From assembly GCF_041222825.1 (NCBI RefSeq), contig NZ_CP139482.1:2573001-2637000 (forward strand): a DNA stretch of 64,000 nucleotides, given 5' to 3'. Positions 16,976 through 25,205 of this stretch are shown piece after piece. The notes under the pieces were generated by a model. The model did not search any database. It was not told the origin of the DNA and worked only from the letters and a program-made list of their open reading frames with translations. This stretch comes from Candidatus Thalassolituus haligoni. GTDB taxonomy: Bacteria > Pseudomonadota > Gammaproteobacteria > Pseudomonadales > Oceanobacteraceae. Made by a program: the position numbers and the translations under genes. Numbering within the stretch: the first letter of the stretch is position 1; every line of letters begins with the position of its first letter.

Positions 16976-17899
16976 ATGCGCTTCAACCGCTTTGACCTCA
17001 ACCTCCTGGTTGTTCTGGACGCGCTCTTGACTGAACGCAATATCACCCGAGCAGGTGAAAAAGTTTTTCTGAGCCAATCGGCCACCAGTGGTGCTCTGGC
17101 CCGCTTGCGTGAATACTTTGATGACCCCCTGTTGGTACAGGTCGGCCGTAAGATGGTGCTGACACCGCTGGGTGAAAGCCTGATTGTGCCGGTGCGGGAG
17201 TTGTTAATGAAAATCCAGACCACGCTCGACAGTCGTCCGGATCTTGATATCAGTCTTGTGCAACGCCAGGTCAACATGGTGATGTCGGACTACCCGGTCA
17301 CCATCCTGATGCCAGAAGTGTTTCGTCTTGCAGCCGAGCAAGCACCGGGTATCCGCTTCGATACCACCGCTCCCACCAACGCTCCGATAGAAGAAATGGA
17401 ACAAGGTAACGCTGACTTTCTGATGCTGCCCTCCAACTTTCTGTCACCAGACCACCCTTCTGTTGACCTATTTGAAGAAGATTTTGTCGTCGTTTGCTGG
17501 GACGGCAACCGCACCATCGACAACAATATTACCATCGACCAGTACTGTGCCCTCGGCCATGTATTGGCACGTTTTGGCTCCAAGCGGCGACCCAGCGTTG
17601 ATACCTGGATGATGGAACGTGGCGGTATCGAACGTCGAGTTGAAGTCACCGTCAACACCTTCAGCGCCATTCCACAGTGCGTGGTCGGAACCCAGCGTAT
17701 TGCCACCATTCACCGTCGCCTGGCTGAACAGAGAGCCCAGTTCCTGCCAATTCGTATCCTCGAAACCCCAATGGAAATTCCGTCGTTCAAATGGGGCCTG
17801 CAATGGCATGAAATGCATAATGTAGATCCGGTGAATCAATGGATTCGTGACCTGATTGTTACCTGCTCCCAGACCATTACCGCTCAATCTGACCGCTAA
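16976..17899 (+). CDS. LysR-family transcriptional regulator
   Basis: The 307-residue protein starts after GAGGTAGCC. Residues 1-65 form the LysR winged helix (FDLNLLVVLDALLTERNITRAGE, then LSQSATSGALARLREYFDDPLLV), most like the NodD/NahR branch. The rest is the two-lobed effector-binding domain. It is transcribed divergently from the amidohydrolase-to-SnoaL operon, the usual arrangement for a LysR activator responding to a pathway intermediate. It could also act on the extradiol operon 4 kb downstream. Confidence 0.93.
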   Translation: MRFNRFDLNLLVVLDALLTERNITRAGEKVFLSQSATSGALARLREYFDDPLLVQVGRKMVLTPLGESLIVPVRELLMKIQTTLDSRPDLDISLVQRQVNMVMSDYPVTILMPEVFRLAAEQAPGIRFDTTAPTNAPIEEMEQGNADFLMLPSNFLSPDHPSVDLFEEDFVVVCWDGNRTIDNNITIDQYCALGHVLARFGSKRRPSVDTWMMERGGIERRVEVTVNTFSAIPQCVVGTQRIATIHRRLAEQRAQFLPIRILETPMEIPSFKWGLQWHEMHNVDPVNQWIRDLIVTCSQTITAQSDR

Positions 17900-17906
17900 A
17901 TCTGCT

Positions 17907-18866
17907 TCAGGAACCTGCTGCCAGCCGTAGTACGGGTGTTACACAACCCTGCTCAATGGACGGTCGGAATAACAGCTGTCTGGCAGCCCAATAGCTGAGC
18001 GGCTGATTGCTATTATTCACCGCCTGCTGCGGCTGCACCGGTAACTTCATCAGCAGATACCGACCATCGCTGGCGGTAATGACCGGGCTCACACCATAAT
18101 CGGCCAACTGATCCAACTGCTGTGCCACCTCGCTGGGTAGCAGGTGACGCGACAATAAACGACCATTCGGATAACCATTCAGGCGTATATCTGCAAACGG
18201 CTGCTGCCATGCCTTGATGGTCGCTAACTGCTGTGCCGTCGTCTTGCCCTGTAGCTGACGGCGCACATCCGTCAGCGTTTCATCCACTTCCGACACTTCC
18301 ATATTCAGTGGCCGAAACAGCCAGATTGCATATACCAGATGATGGCGTTTGATAAATTTTGTCACCGTATCTGCCGGTGCGCGCTCTCCGGCCATACCGT
18401 ACTGTTGCTCAAACAGTCGATTTGCCAGCAACTCGGTATTAAATAGCCAATGATGCATTGCCTCGCTCTGGTACATGCGCGTCAATTGCATCAAATATTC
18501 TCTGCCCCCTCCGTAGCGTCTGATATTTTGCAACCGTTGCTGCTGATATGCCTGCTCATCATGCTCATTCACCCGAATGCCAGATTGGCTGGCCAGCTGG
18601 CGCAAATAACGCTGCTGACACATGTAACTGGCCATTTGCTCATTCAACTTGGGCAAGGATTCGTGATCGTCGGGTCGCAGCTTTTCAAGTTGACCCTGCT
18701 GGCGATTAACAAATCGCTGCCAGAACCGAGCTTCGTCGAGATAAACTGGCTGATCATTGACCCAGCCCCACAATGGAAAGACAGGATTTGGCTCAGCATT
18801 TGAGTCGCAAATAACACCCAACGTCAGACCAAGCAACAACAAGCCCGCTATCCATGACCTTCTCAT
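17907..18866 (-). CDS. Exported parvulin/SurA-like peptidyl-prolyl isomerase-like protein
   Basis: The start at 18866 has AGGAGGG at ideal spacing and begins a signal peptide (RRSWIAGLLLLGLTLGVICDSNAEP). The 319-residue product has a helical, Gln-rich SurA-like N-terminal domain (about 35-165) and then a segment like a degenerate parvulin domain: QPFADIRLNG, ending with GVSPVITASDGRYLLMKL, which corresponds to the last strands of PPIC domains. Prolyl isomerase activity is uncertain because central motifs are weak. It follows the beta-helix lipoprotein gene by 76 bases, which suggests it is the chaperone for that protein. Confidence 0.68.
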   Translation of the reverse strand: MRRSWIAGLLLLGLTLGVICDSNAEPNPVFPLWGWVNDQPVYLDEARFWQRFVNRQQGQLEKLRPDDHESLPKLNEQMASYMCQQRYLRQLASQSGIRVNEHDEQAYQQQRLQNIRRYGGGREYLMQLTRMYQSEAMHHWLFNTELLANRLFEQQYGMAGERAPADTVTKFIKRHHLVYAIWLFRPLNMEVSEVDETLTDVRRQLQGKTTAQQLATIKAWQQPFADIRLNGYPNGRLLSRHLLPSEVAQQLDQLADYGVSPVITASDGRYLLMKLPVQPQQAVNNSNQPLSYWAARQLLFRPSIEQGCVTPVLRLAAGS

Positions 18867-18942
18867 TGACACCCTCCTGTGATACATAGAAAACCGGCAG
18901 AGCAGGGATGCACTCAATGCATTCCCTACCCTGCACATATGA

Positions 18943-20727
18943 TCAATCAGTACTGGCTACTTGAAGCGTCACATCGCTGAAGGTACCTGCGGCAATCGGC
19001 GTAGCGACACCGCCCACCAGCATCGTCAACGTTGCTCCATCCGCTGCGGCAATGGACGCGCCGTCGGCAATTGTCAGGCCAGTAAGGTAGGAGGTTGCAC
19101 TCACGATCCAGCTGGAACTGCCATCAATGGAGACCGTCAGGCCATAATCCTCGCCAGTTGCAGCGTATTCATTGACCACCTGACCAATGTAGTAGTACTG
19201 CTCGGCGGTGACATCCGAAGCAGCCAGACCATCAGCAGCAAACTGGAAAGAAGTATTGGCGGTGGTAATCGCCCCGGTCAGAGAAACATTGGCCAGCGAA
19301 ACTGCCAGATCACCCCAGGCGGTATTGCCGTTGATGATATCGCCGGTCAGCGCCATATTACTGAAAGAGGCAGACGCCGCTGAGCCAGGCTCCCCCGCCA
19401 GCTCCGGGAAGGATTCCAGGAATACCGCAAAATAAGGGTCATCATTGGCCATCAGTTGCAAAATAATGCCGTCTTCGGAGTTCAAGGTCGCGTTATCCAC
19501 TTCAATCGTCGGGAAACTACCCTTAGCTTGAATAATCGCCTCTCCGGTATTAAAAACACTGCCACGCTCAATACGCAGAGTACCGTTACCGTTGGAGTGA
19601 GCCATCACACCAAAACGATCTGAGTTCACCACCGTACCATCAGTAAAAATACCAGAACCTTCAGCAGCCATAATCAGGCCATAGTCGTTCACATTGATGG
19701 TACAACCACTAAAAGTATCAATGGCATCACCAATAGAATAAGCCCCATAACCACTTTCGACGGTTTCCAGTGTCGAGTCGATACAATACAGACGCACAGA
19801 TTCTGTATCATCAGTGGACAACGCTCCCCACCCCTGAGCTTTCACTGTGGAGTTGATGTAGTAGGCTGTGGCATTGCCCACCAGATTGGTAGCCCGGACG
19901 TTACCGGTCAGACCCAGCATCCAAGGCACCTCCATCATTTCGCCCAGCGCCACGGTAAATTCGTAATCGTCTGGCAGTGTGCCGTTCTCTACTTCAATCG
20001 AGCTGTTATTCACCCTCATGGTGCTATTACCGCCAGCAAAGACAGCGGTACGTATCGCCCCATGCGTATTAATAGTGGTATTGTCAACGGTCACATTGGC
20101 ATAGCCACCGGCATAGAGCGCTGAACCAAAACCAGCAAAATCATTACCGCCGTTGCCGCTAAAGTCGACGGTTAGTCCATCGATGCTGTAGTCAAATGTA
20201 TCCGTATTATCTGCACTACTGGTCACCATGACACCGTTAAAATTCTCTCCAACCGAGGTGATACTGCCACCCGTCAGAGTGGTATCGGTTACGTCACTAT
20301 CCACCAGTGCAGCATTCACCGATTTGCTGGCAATATAAGCACCATCTTCCACATAAACGGCAGTACGGAATTCGTGTGGTTCAAGTTCACCGTAAGTAAT
20401 GGCAATCTTGCTGGTCGGTGTCAGCACAACATCGCCACTGTAACGACTGTCGGCCTCAATCGGTGTTTCCACGCCATCAACGGTCAGCGTCAAACTATAG
20501 CCATCAGCCGTAGCAAGACTGGCACCAGTGGCTAGCGTCAGTGACGACAAACTGGTGGTTTCAGCAATTTGATAACTACTATCCGCTTCGACTGAAAGCT
20601 CTGCGGCACTGGCCGTATTGGTGTCATCGTCACCGCCACAGGCGGTTAAAAACGGGGCAGCTGCAACCGGTAACAGACAAGAAACGGAGCGAACAAAACA
20701 CCACAGTGGTTTGAGGTTAGCCATCAT
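18943..20727 (-). CDS. Right-handed beta-helix lipoprotein with duplicated end modules
   Basis: The 594-residue protein has a lipoprotein signal with lipobox LTAC (near residue 30) followed by GGDDDT, a spacer typical of surface or outer-membrane lipoproteins. The middle is rich in T/S/N/G/V repeats such as VTVDNTTINTHGAIRTAVFAGG and MRVNNSSIEVENG, which read as beta-helix rungs. An N-terminal module (about 48-105, SSLTLATGASLATADGYSLTL and VDGVETPIEA) is repeated at the C-terminus (TGLTIADGASIAAADGATLTM and VGGVATPIAA). No enzyme motif is seen; an adhesin-like or matrix protein is plausible. It precedes the SurA-like gene in the same direction. Confidence 0.7.
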   Translation of the reverse strand: MMANLKPLWCFVRSVSCLLPVAAAPFLTACGGDDDTNTASAAELSVEADSSYQIAETTSLSSLTLATGASLATADGYSLTLTVDGVETPIEADSRYSGDVVLTPTSKIAITYGELEPHEFRTAVYVEDGAYIASKSVNAALVDSDVTDTTLTGGSITSVGENFNGVMVTSSADNTDTFDYSIDGLTVDFSGNGGNDFAGFGSALYAGGYANVTVDNTTINTHGAIRTAVFAGGNSTMRVNNSSIEVENGTLPDDYEFTVALGEMMEVPWMLGLTGNVRATNLVGNATAYYINSTVKAQGWGALSTDDTESVRLYCIDSTLETVESGYGAYSIGDAIDTFSGCTINVNDYGLIMAAEGSGIFTDGTVVNSDRFGVMAHSNGNGTLRIERGSVFNTGEAIIQAKGSFPTIEVDNATLNSEDGIILQLMANDDPYFAVFLESFPELAGEPGSAASASFSNMALTGDIINGNTAWGDLAVSLANVSLTGAITTANTSFQFAADGLAASDVTAEQYYYIGQVVNEYAATGEDYGLTVSIDGSSSWIVSATSYLTGLTIADGASIAAADGATLTMLVGGVATPIAAGTFSDVTLQVASTD

Positions 20728-20979
20728 ATTTGATCCCTTTATTTATTATGTTTATTGTCGTGACGCCCACGAATTGGGTGAACGCACCGACAGAACATAC
20801 GGAGCGCCCGAGGGATCAGTACAATGGCTAGTCGCAATGGTTTGTATCCCGTTTGGCAATAGGGAGCATTACAGGTCAGAGGTGTAAAAAAGCGTCAGCC
20901 AAGACAGTAGAAAAACTGACCTTCCTGACAACCCACTCGCGCTATCAAACCTGAAATTCACCAGCAACCCTTACCGTAT

Positions 20980-21244
20980 GGGGACATCTATTTAATCCGG
21001 TGCTCACTCTGGGCTAGCGGATGGTGTCGAATCACGAAGCCGACTTGCAGGCCTGACGGGTCACGTCAAACGTCGGCGACACCGAGTCGAGACCATCCGG
21101 CAGCCCCCGCAGGGCGCGGGTTGCCGCCGTCCAGTGCGGTGTTGACGAATGTGAAAAGGACGCGTCATTTCGCTGCATTCGCCGCCTTGCCCTGAACAAC
21201 GGCAACACTCGCGCAGAGCCGTGCAGGATTAAATAGATGCCCCC
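20980..21244 (+). mobile_element. MITE-like element, copy 1 (265 bp)
   Basis: The element starts with GGGGACATCTATTTAATCC (20980-20998) and ends with its inverse (21226-21244, one mismatch), a 19-bp terminal inverted repeat. It encodes no protein. I count 9 differences from copy 2 over 265 bases. Internally CGGATGGT can pair with ACCATCCG and GTTGCCG with CGGCAAC, so the element folds into two hairpins. It is flanked by TAT on both sides, a possible short target duplication. It would need a transposase supplied from elsewhere. Confidence 0.85.
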
Positions 21245-21258
21245 TATCGCTTACACCA

Positions 21259-21282
21259 ATGACTGCAATTGCTACAAACCAT
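21259..21282 (+). promoter_or_regulatory. Upstream copy of a duplicated 24-bp operator candidate
   Basis: This 24-mer begins ATGACT and ends AAACCAT; it matches the 24-mer at 21394-21417 at 20 of 24 positions. In the second copy the ends (ATGATT and AACCAT) form a near-inverted repeat around a 12-base core, as expected for a dimeric regulator. It lies 14 bases after the MITE end and about 245 bases before the dioxygenase start. Confidence 0.5.
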
Positions 21283-21393
21283 GGGTCTGGCAGCAGCCTC
21301 TGCTCGCCTCTATATTGCATCATGACCCGCGTCATTGTTGCGAGGCACTCGGACTGGCTCATCCTCCCGACCGGATAACCATCCAGCAAACCC

Positions 21394-21426
21394 ATGATTG
21401 CCATAGCTATAAACCATTTATATGGA
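21394..21426 (+). promoter_or_regulatory. Putative promoter and overlapping operator of the extradiol operon
   Basis: TTGCCA (21398-21403) and TATGGA (21421-21426) are spaced by 17 bases and could be a weak sigma-70 promoter. The -35 box lies inside the second copy of the 24-bp repeat (21394-21417), which has the core ATAGCTAT. Overlap of operator and promoter suggests direct control by a regulator such as the LysR protein encoded at 16976. Confidence 0.4.
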
Positions 21427-21527
21427 TACCTCTAGCCTCCTTAGACTGACATTTATCGTCTCGGCCCCTGCGAGTGACATACCGCCCGGCTGCTGACGTC
21501 AAGAATAATGACAACAAGGTAATGCCC

Positions 21528-22460
21528 ATGAACATCACTGGCCTAGATAGCCTGGTGTTTGGCGTCGACGATGTCGAAGCCTGCAACCAGTACCTGACCG
21601 ACTACGGTCTTAGCCCCAAAGACGTGTCTGCCGCTGGCGGCACCTTCGAAGCGCTCGACGGCACCTCTGTGGTAATTCGCCACAAGGACGATCCGTCATT
21701 GCCACCGGCTCTGCCGACCGGCTCAATGCTGCGCAAAACGATCCACGGCGTGGCCGACCAGGCCACTCTGAGTGCCATTGCCGAAGAATTGGGCAAGGAT
21801 CGCGACGTCCGTCATCTCGACGATGGCTCCATTGAAGCCGAAGACGATATGGGTTTTACCCTCGGCTTCCAGCTATCAATACGCCAGCCGATCAGTATTC
21901 CGGCCGAAAAAATCAACGCCCCTGGTGACGAACCGGGCCGTCCGGTCAATGCGATCGGGGCTGACGAGTCGGTAGAAATCAAGCTGCGTTCATTGTCGCA
22001 CGTGGTGTACTTCGTCCCGGATAGCAAAAAAGCCGAGAAGTTTTACATCGAACGACTGGGTTTTCGCGTTGCCGACCGCTTTACCAACCTGGGGCCATTC
22101 CTGCGCCCACAAGGCACCCTCGATCACCACACCCTGTTTTTGGTGAATACCCCACCGGAGATGCAAGGTGTAGAACACTTCACCTTCCACCTGGGCGGCC
22201 CGAACGAATTACTGCTGGCAGGCAAACGCTTCCAGGACAAAGGCTATGAGTCCTTCTGGGGCCCAGGCCGCCACATCTACGGCTCCAACTGGTTTTGGTA
22301 CTTCAATAGTCCAATGGGCGTTCATGTTGAATACGACGCCGATATGGATCTCCATGACGACAGCTGGACAGCTCGGGAAATCGACGCCAGTGCCGATGCC
22401 TCGCAGATATTCAACTTCACTCTGGTCGATAAGTGGATGCCCGGCGGCGACCCACACTGA
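21528..22460 (+). CDS. Type I extradiol ring-cleavage dioxygenase (VOC superfamily)
   Basis: The start at 21528 has AAGG about 8 bases upstream; an ATG at 21522 is too close to it. The 310-residue length and two-module architecture match 2,3-dihydroxybiphenyl 1,2-dioxygenase. All active-site residues of that family can be placed: iron ligands His158 (LSHVVYF), His217 (VEHFTF) and Glu268 (HVEYD), plus His201 (DHHTLF) and His249 (GRHIYG). It should cleave a catechol-type ring next to the hydroxyls using Fe(II) and O2. First gene of a three-gene operon with a Rieske ferredoxin and a flavin monooxygenase. Confidence 0.9.
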   Translation: MNITGLDSLVFGVDDVEACNQYLTDYGLSPKDVSAAGGTFEALDGTSVVIRHKDDPSLPPALPTGSMLRKTIHGVADQATLSAIAEELGKDRDVRHLDDGSIEAEDDMGFTLGFQLSIRQPISIPAEKINAPGDEPGRPVNAIGADESVEIKLRSLSHVVYFVPDSKKAEKFYIERLGFRVADRFTNLGPFLRPQGTLDHHTLFLVNTPPEMQGVEHFTFHLGGPNELLLAGKRFQDKGYESFWGPGRHIYGSNWFWYFNSPMGVHVEYDADMDLHDDSWTAREIDASADASQIFNFTLVDKWMPGGDPH

Positions 22461-22471
22461 TCTCCAGGGCG

Positions 22472-22846
22472 ATGAGTAACTGGATAAAGCTAGGCCATCT
22501 CAACGACATTGACGATGGCTGTGCTCGGGGATTTGACCCGCACCAGCTTGGACGAGACAGCCTGTTTGTATTACGCAAAGGCGACCGATTGCTGGGCTAT
22601 CGAAATGCCTGCCCTCACCGGGGCTATGAAGGCACCTCGATGGCCTGGCGCAAGGATCGGTTTCTCAACAAGGCAGGCACTCGCATTATTTGCGGTGCCC
22701 ACGGTGCACAGTTTGATACTGAAACCGGCGAGTGTCTGATTGGACCTTGCCCTGGGCAGTCGCTGGAAAAAGTTATCCTGCGACTGACTGAAACAGGTGA
22801 GCTGTATTTGCAGCAAACTCCGGACAACGAACAAGAACAATACTGA
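22472..22846 (+). CDS. Rieske-type [2Fe-2S] ferredoxin
   Basis: The 124-residue protein carries the Rieske cluster ligands Cys47 and His49 (ACPHRG) and Cys74 and His77 (CGAHGAQFD), with the spacing of ferredoxin and oxygenase Rieske domains. It is too short to be an oxygenase alpha subunit. It begins 11 bases after the dioxygenase and ends 10 bases before the monooxygenase. It may reduce or reactivate the iron of the dioxygenase, or pass electrons to an oxygenase encoded elsewhere. No reductase gene is adjacent. Confidence 0.9.
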   Translation: MSNWIKLGHLNDIDDGCARGFDPHQLGRDSLFVLRKGDRLLGYRNACPHRGYEGTSMAWRKDRFLNKAGTRIICGAHGAQFDTETGECLIGPCPGQSLEKVILRLTETGELYLQQTPDNEQEQY

Positions 22847-22856
22847 GGGATTCACC

Positions 22857-23987
22857 ATGACCCTGCCCGCACAGAAGATTCTGATTATCGGTGGCGGCTT
22901 TACCGGCATGTCTGCCGCCATCCTGCTGAAGCAGCTCGGCGCTGACGTTGAACTGGTCGAAATCGACCCCAACTGGCGCACCGATGGCGCTGGCATTACC
23001 GTCAGTGGCCCGTCGCTGCGCGCCATTGAAGCCATTGGCGTGCTGCCACAATTCAAGGCACAAGGTGCTATTACCGAAGGCGTTAAAATATTCAACGCCG
23101 AAGGGATGCAGATCAAGGAAATCCAGACACCTGCCGTTCCCAATTCCTCTATCGTTGGCGGTGGTGGCATCATGCGGCCGGTTCTGGCGCGCATTCTTGG
23201 TGAAGCCACCAAAGCGAAGGGTGTCGATGTCCATCTCGGCGTCACCTTCAGCCGCATTGAAGAGATCGGTGATCAGGTGCACGTCACCTTCAGCGACGGT
23301 CGCTCCGGTCAATACGACCTGGTACTGGGCACCGACGGCGTCTTTTCACAAGTACGCCAGACCCTCTTTGCTGATGCCCCCACGCCACAGTACACCGGCC
23401 AGGGCGTATGGCGTGCAGTGATTCCTCGCGGCGACGTCTCCTGTGCGATGCAGTATCTCGGCCCTAAAGGCAAGGTCGGCTTTACCCCGGTATCCGATAC
23501 CGAAATGTACCTGTACTACACCGAAGCGCGTCCAACCATGGACAAGTTTTTTGAAGCACACGAACTGGTGCCACACCTGAGCAGCTTGCTGGAACAGTTC
23601 AGCGCCCCTGAGGTTGTGAAGATTCGTGAAGGACTGGGAGCGTCGTCCCAGATCATCTATCGCCCGTTGGAAGGCATGCTGATGCCACGCCCATGGTACA
23701 AGGGCCGCGTATTACTGATGGGTGACTGTGTTCACGCCACCACCCCACACCTGGCTTCCGGCGCTGGTATGGGTCATGAAGATGCCGTCGTACTGGCCGA
23801 CGAATTCAAGAACGGCGGCACCGTTCACGAAGTCATTGAACGCTTCCAGAACCGGCGCTGGGAACGCTGCCGCATGATCGTCACCAACTCTGGCCGCCTC
23901 GGCGAGATAGAAAAAACAGGTGGCCCGAAAGAAGAACACATGCAGATCATGGGCATTTCCATGGCAGGCTTGCTGGCGCCAATTTGA
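22857..23987 (+). CDS. Class A FAD-dependent aromatic monooxygenase
   Basis: The ATG at 22857 follows GAGGGA and gives 376 residues. The Rossmann motif IIGGGFTGMSAA lies at the N-terminus, the DG motif appears as LGTDGVFSQVR, and the FAD ribityl-binding GD motif as MGDCVHATTPHLASGAGMGHED. These three define the p-hydroxybenzoate hydroxylase group, which uses NAD(P)H and O2 to hydroxylate phenols. In this operon it probably makes the catechol that the extradiol dioxygenase cleaves. Confidence 0.9.
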   Translation: MTLPAQKILIIGGGFTGMSAAILLKQLGADVELVEIDPNWRTDGAGITVSGPSLRAIEAIGVLPQFKAQGAITEGVKIFNAEGMQIKEIQTPAVPNSSIVGGGGIMRPVLARILGEATKAKGVDVHLGVTFSRIEEIGDQVHVTFSDGRSGQYDLVLGTDGVFSQVRQTLFADAPTPQYTGQGVWRAVIPRGDVSCAMQYLGPKGKVGFTPVSDTEMYLYYTEARPTMDKFFEAHELVPHLSSLLEQFSAPEVVKIREGLGASSQIIYRPLEGMLMPRPWYKGRVLLMGDCVHATTPHLASGAGMGHEDAVVLADEFKNGGTVHEVIERFQNRRWERCRMIVTNSGRLGEIEKTGGPKEEHMQIMGISMAGLLAPI

Positions 23988-24041
23988 CCCCAGCAGATTC
24001 AGAGTTTTACACCCTTAGTCGTCGGTAACGGCTACTTTTAT

Positions 24042-24068
24042 GGCACGCCCCTCGCGTGCCTTTTTTTA
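24042..24068 (+). terminator. Factor-independent terminator of the extradiol operon
   Basis: GGCACGC (24042-24048) pairs with GCGTGCC (24054-24060) and is followed by seven T residues. It lies 55 bases after the monooxygenase stop and closes the three-gene operon before the convergent DUF4124 gene. Confidence 0.88.
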
Positions 24069-24164
24069 TTTGCAGATCTCGTAAGCTGGCATCACCTGCA
24101 CGGTACACGACAAATACAGTTAGTGCCGCTAGCGCCGCAAGATCCGGCACAGGAAACAAGCGAA

Positions 24165-25160
24165 TTACTGCAACACCACCCGCTCCGGTTGTTTCATACC
24201 GCTTGCCAGCCACTGGCTCCAGTGCAATTTGAAAGCGGCTACGCTGCCAATATAGTGCTTGTCGAGCAAGTAATAAGAACGCAGCCGCTCACCGCGTTTG
24301 TAATCCTGCAACAGTCGGGTGACACAAGCCCGGCCATAAGACGTACTCAATAACCGGTACACCAGCTGTCCGGCCATTGCCTGATTGGGGCCAGATTCCA
24401 GCCGCGCCTGCCACTCGTCACCGGGAATTTCGACAAACGCCAGCACATCCATGGCCTGATCCCGGTAGTGGTCGAGCACTGCCCGATTCATTTGGTGGGC
24501 GTTGATCACAAAACGATTATCAGCCCAAGAGAGCGTCTCCATTTGCTCCGCAACGCCCTCGTTCAACCACAATGGCAAACGACTGGCGAGGGAATCCATA
24601 ATCGCGTGACTGGCTTCGTGGCGGATGGTGTTATAGGTGTTTTCTATACCACCCAGTTCTGACGGCTGCAGATACACGGCAATCTCGTTACTGACCGGCA
24701 GGTAAATGCCTAGCGAGGGAGGAAACGGCCCGGCAACATGCGCCGAGACATAACGCTGATAACTGCCAACGTCGGGAAAGACGTGAATAGACACCGGCAC
24801 CTGCCGGAAAAAATCAAAATACAGCACCTGGTCATAAAAGCGGTAAACCCAGTTCACCTCACGTTGAATACGCGCCTGATCAAGCGGTTGCTGTGGTAAA
24901 GATGCCAGCCCGGCTTCGTAGAACACCTGAATAGCAAACGGCTGCCAGCCTTGGCCCACCTCAATATCCAGCTGTTCGGCGTGATCCGTCGTTGCCGGTC
25001 GATCACCAAAATGCACCTTGCCCTGAGCATCAACCCAGCGATACACATTACCAGCAGCGGCGTTATTCGTTGCCAGTAAACCCACCAGCACAACCACCAA
25101 TCCAAGCAATAGCCCGCGTAAACACGACAGGCAGCAATCACCCGAGTTTTCTATCCGCAT
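24165..25160 (-). CDS. Second DUF4124 and MA-type metallopeptidase-like exported protein
   Basis: The 331-residue product has an N-terminal hydrophobic signal (LRGLLLGLVVVLVGLLATN), a DUF4124 motif (YRWVDAQGKVHFGDRP) and a zinc-peptidase signature HEASH followed by WLNEGVAEQME. The layout matches the protein encoded at 941-2143, without its Gln-rich linker, so the two are paralogues. The substrate is unknown. It follows the LysE-family gene by 45 bases on the same strand. Confidence 0.75.
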   Translation of the reverse strand: MRIENSGDCCLSCLRGLLLGLVVVLVGLLATNNAAAGNVYRWVDAQGKVHFGDRPATTDHAEQLDIEVGQGWQPFAIQVFYEAGLASLPQQPLDQARIQREVNWVYRFYDQVLYFDFFRQVPVSIHVFPDVGSYQRYVSAHVAGPFPPSLGIYLPVSNEIAVYLQPSELGGIENTYNTIRHEASHAIMDSLASRLPLWLNEGVAEQMETLSWADNRFVINAHQMNRAVLDHYRDQAMDVLAFVEIPGDEWQARLESGPNQAMAGQLVYRLLSTSYGRACVTRLLQDYKRGERLRSYYLLDKHYIGSVAAFKLHWSQWLASGMKQPERVVLQ

Positions 25161-25205
25161 CCTGCTCCCCCGCTCCTGACGACCAGTATTCGTCGTTTAT
25201 AAATC

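Larger units (their letters stand above)
20728..21527. other. Long intergenic region holding MITE copy 1 and the extradiol operon promoter
   Basis: Eight hundred bases without a gene. 20728-20979 should carry the promoter of the lipoprotein gene. 20980-21244 is a MITE-like element. 21245-21527 holds two copies of a 24-bp repeat and a promoter candidate for the extradiol dioxygenase operon. Confidence 0.6.

Noticed and set aside
21165..21404. 79-codon minus-strand frame across the MITE end
   Set aside because: It crosses the right end of the MITE and the operator repeat, so it is not a gene.
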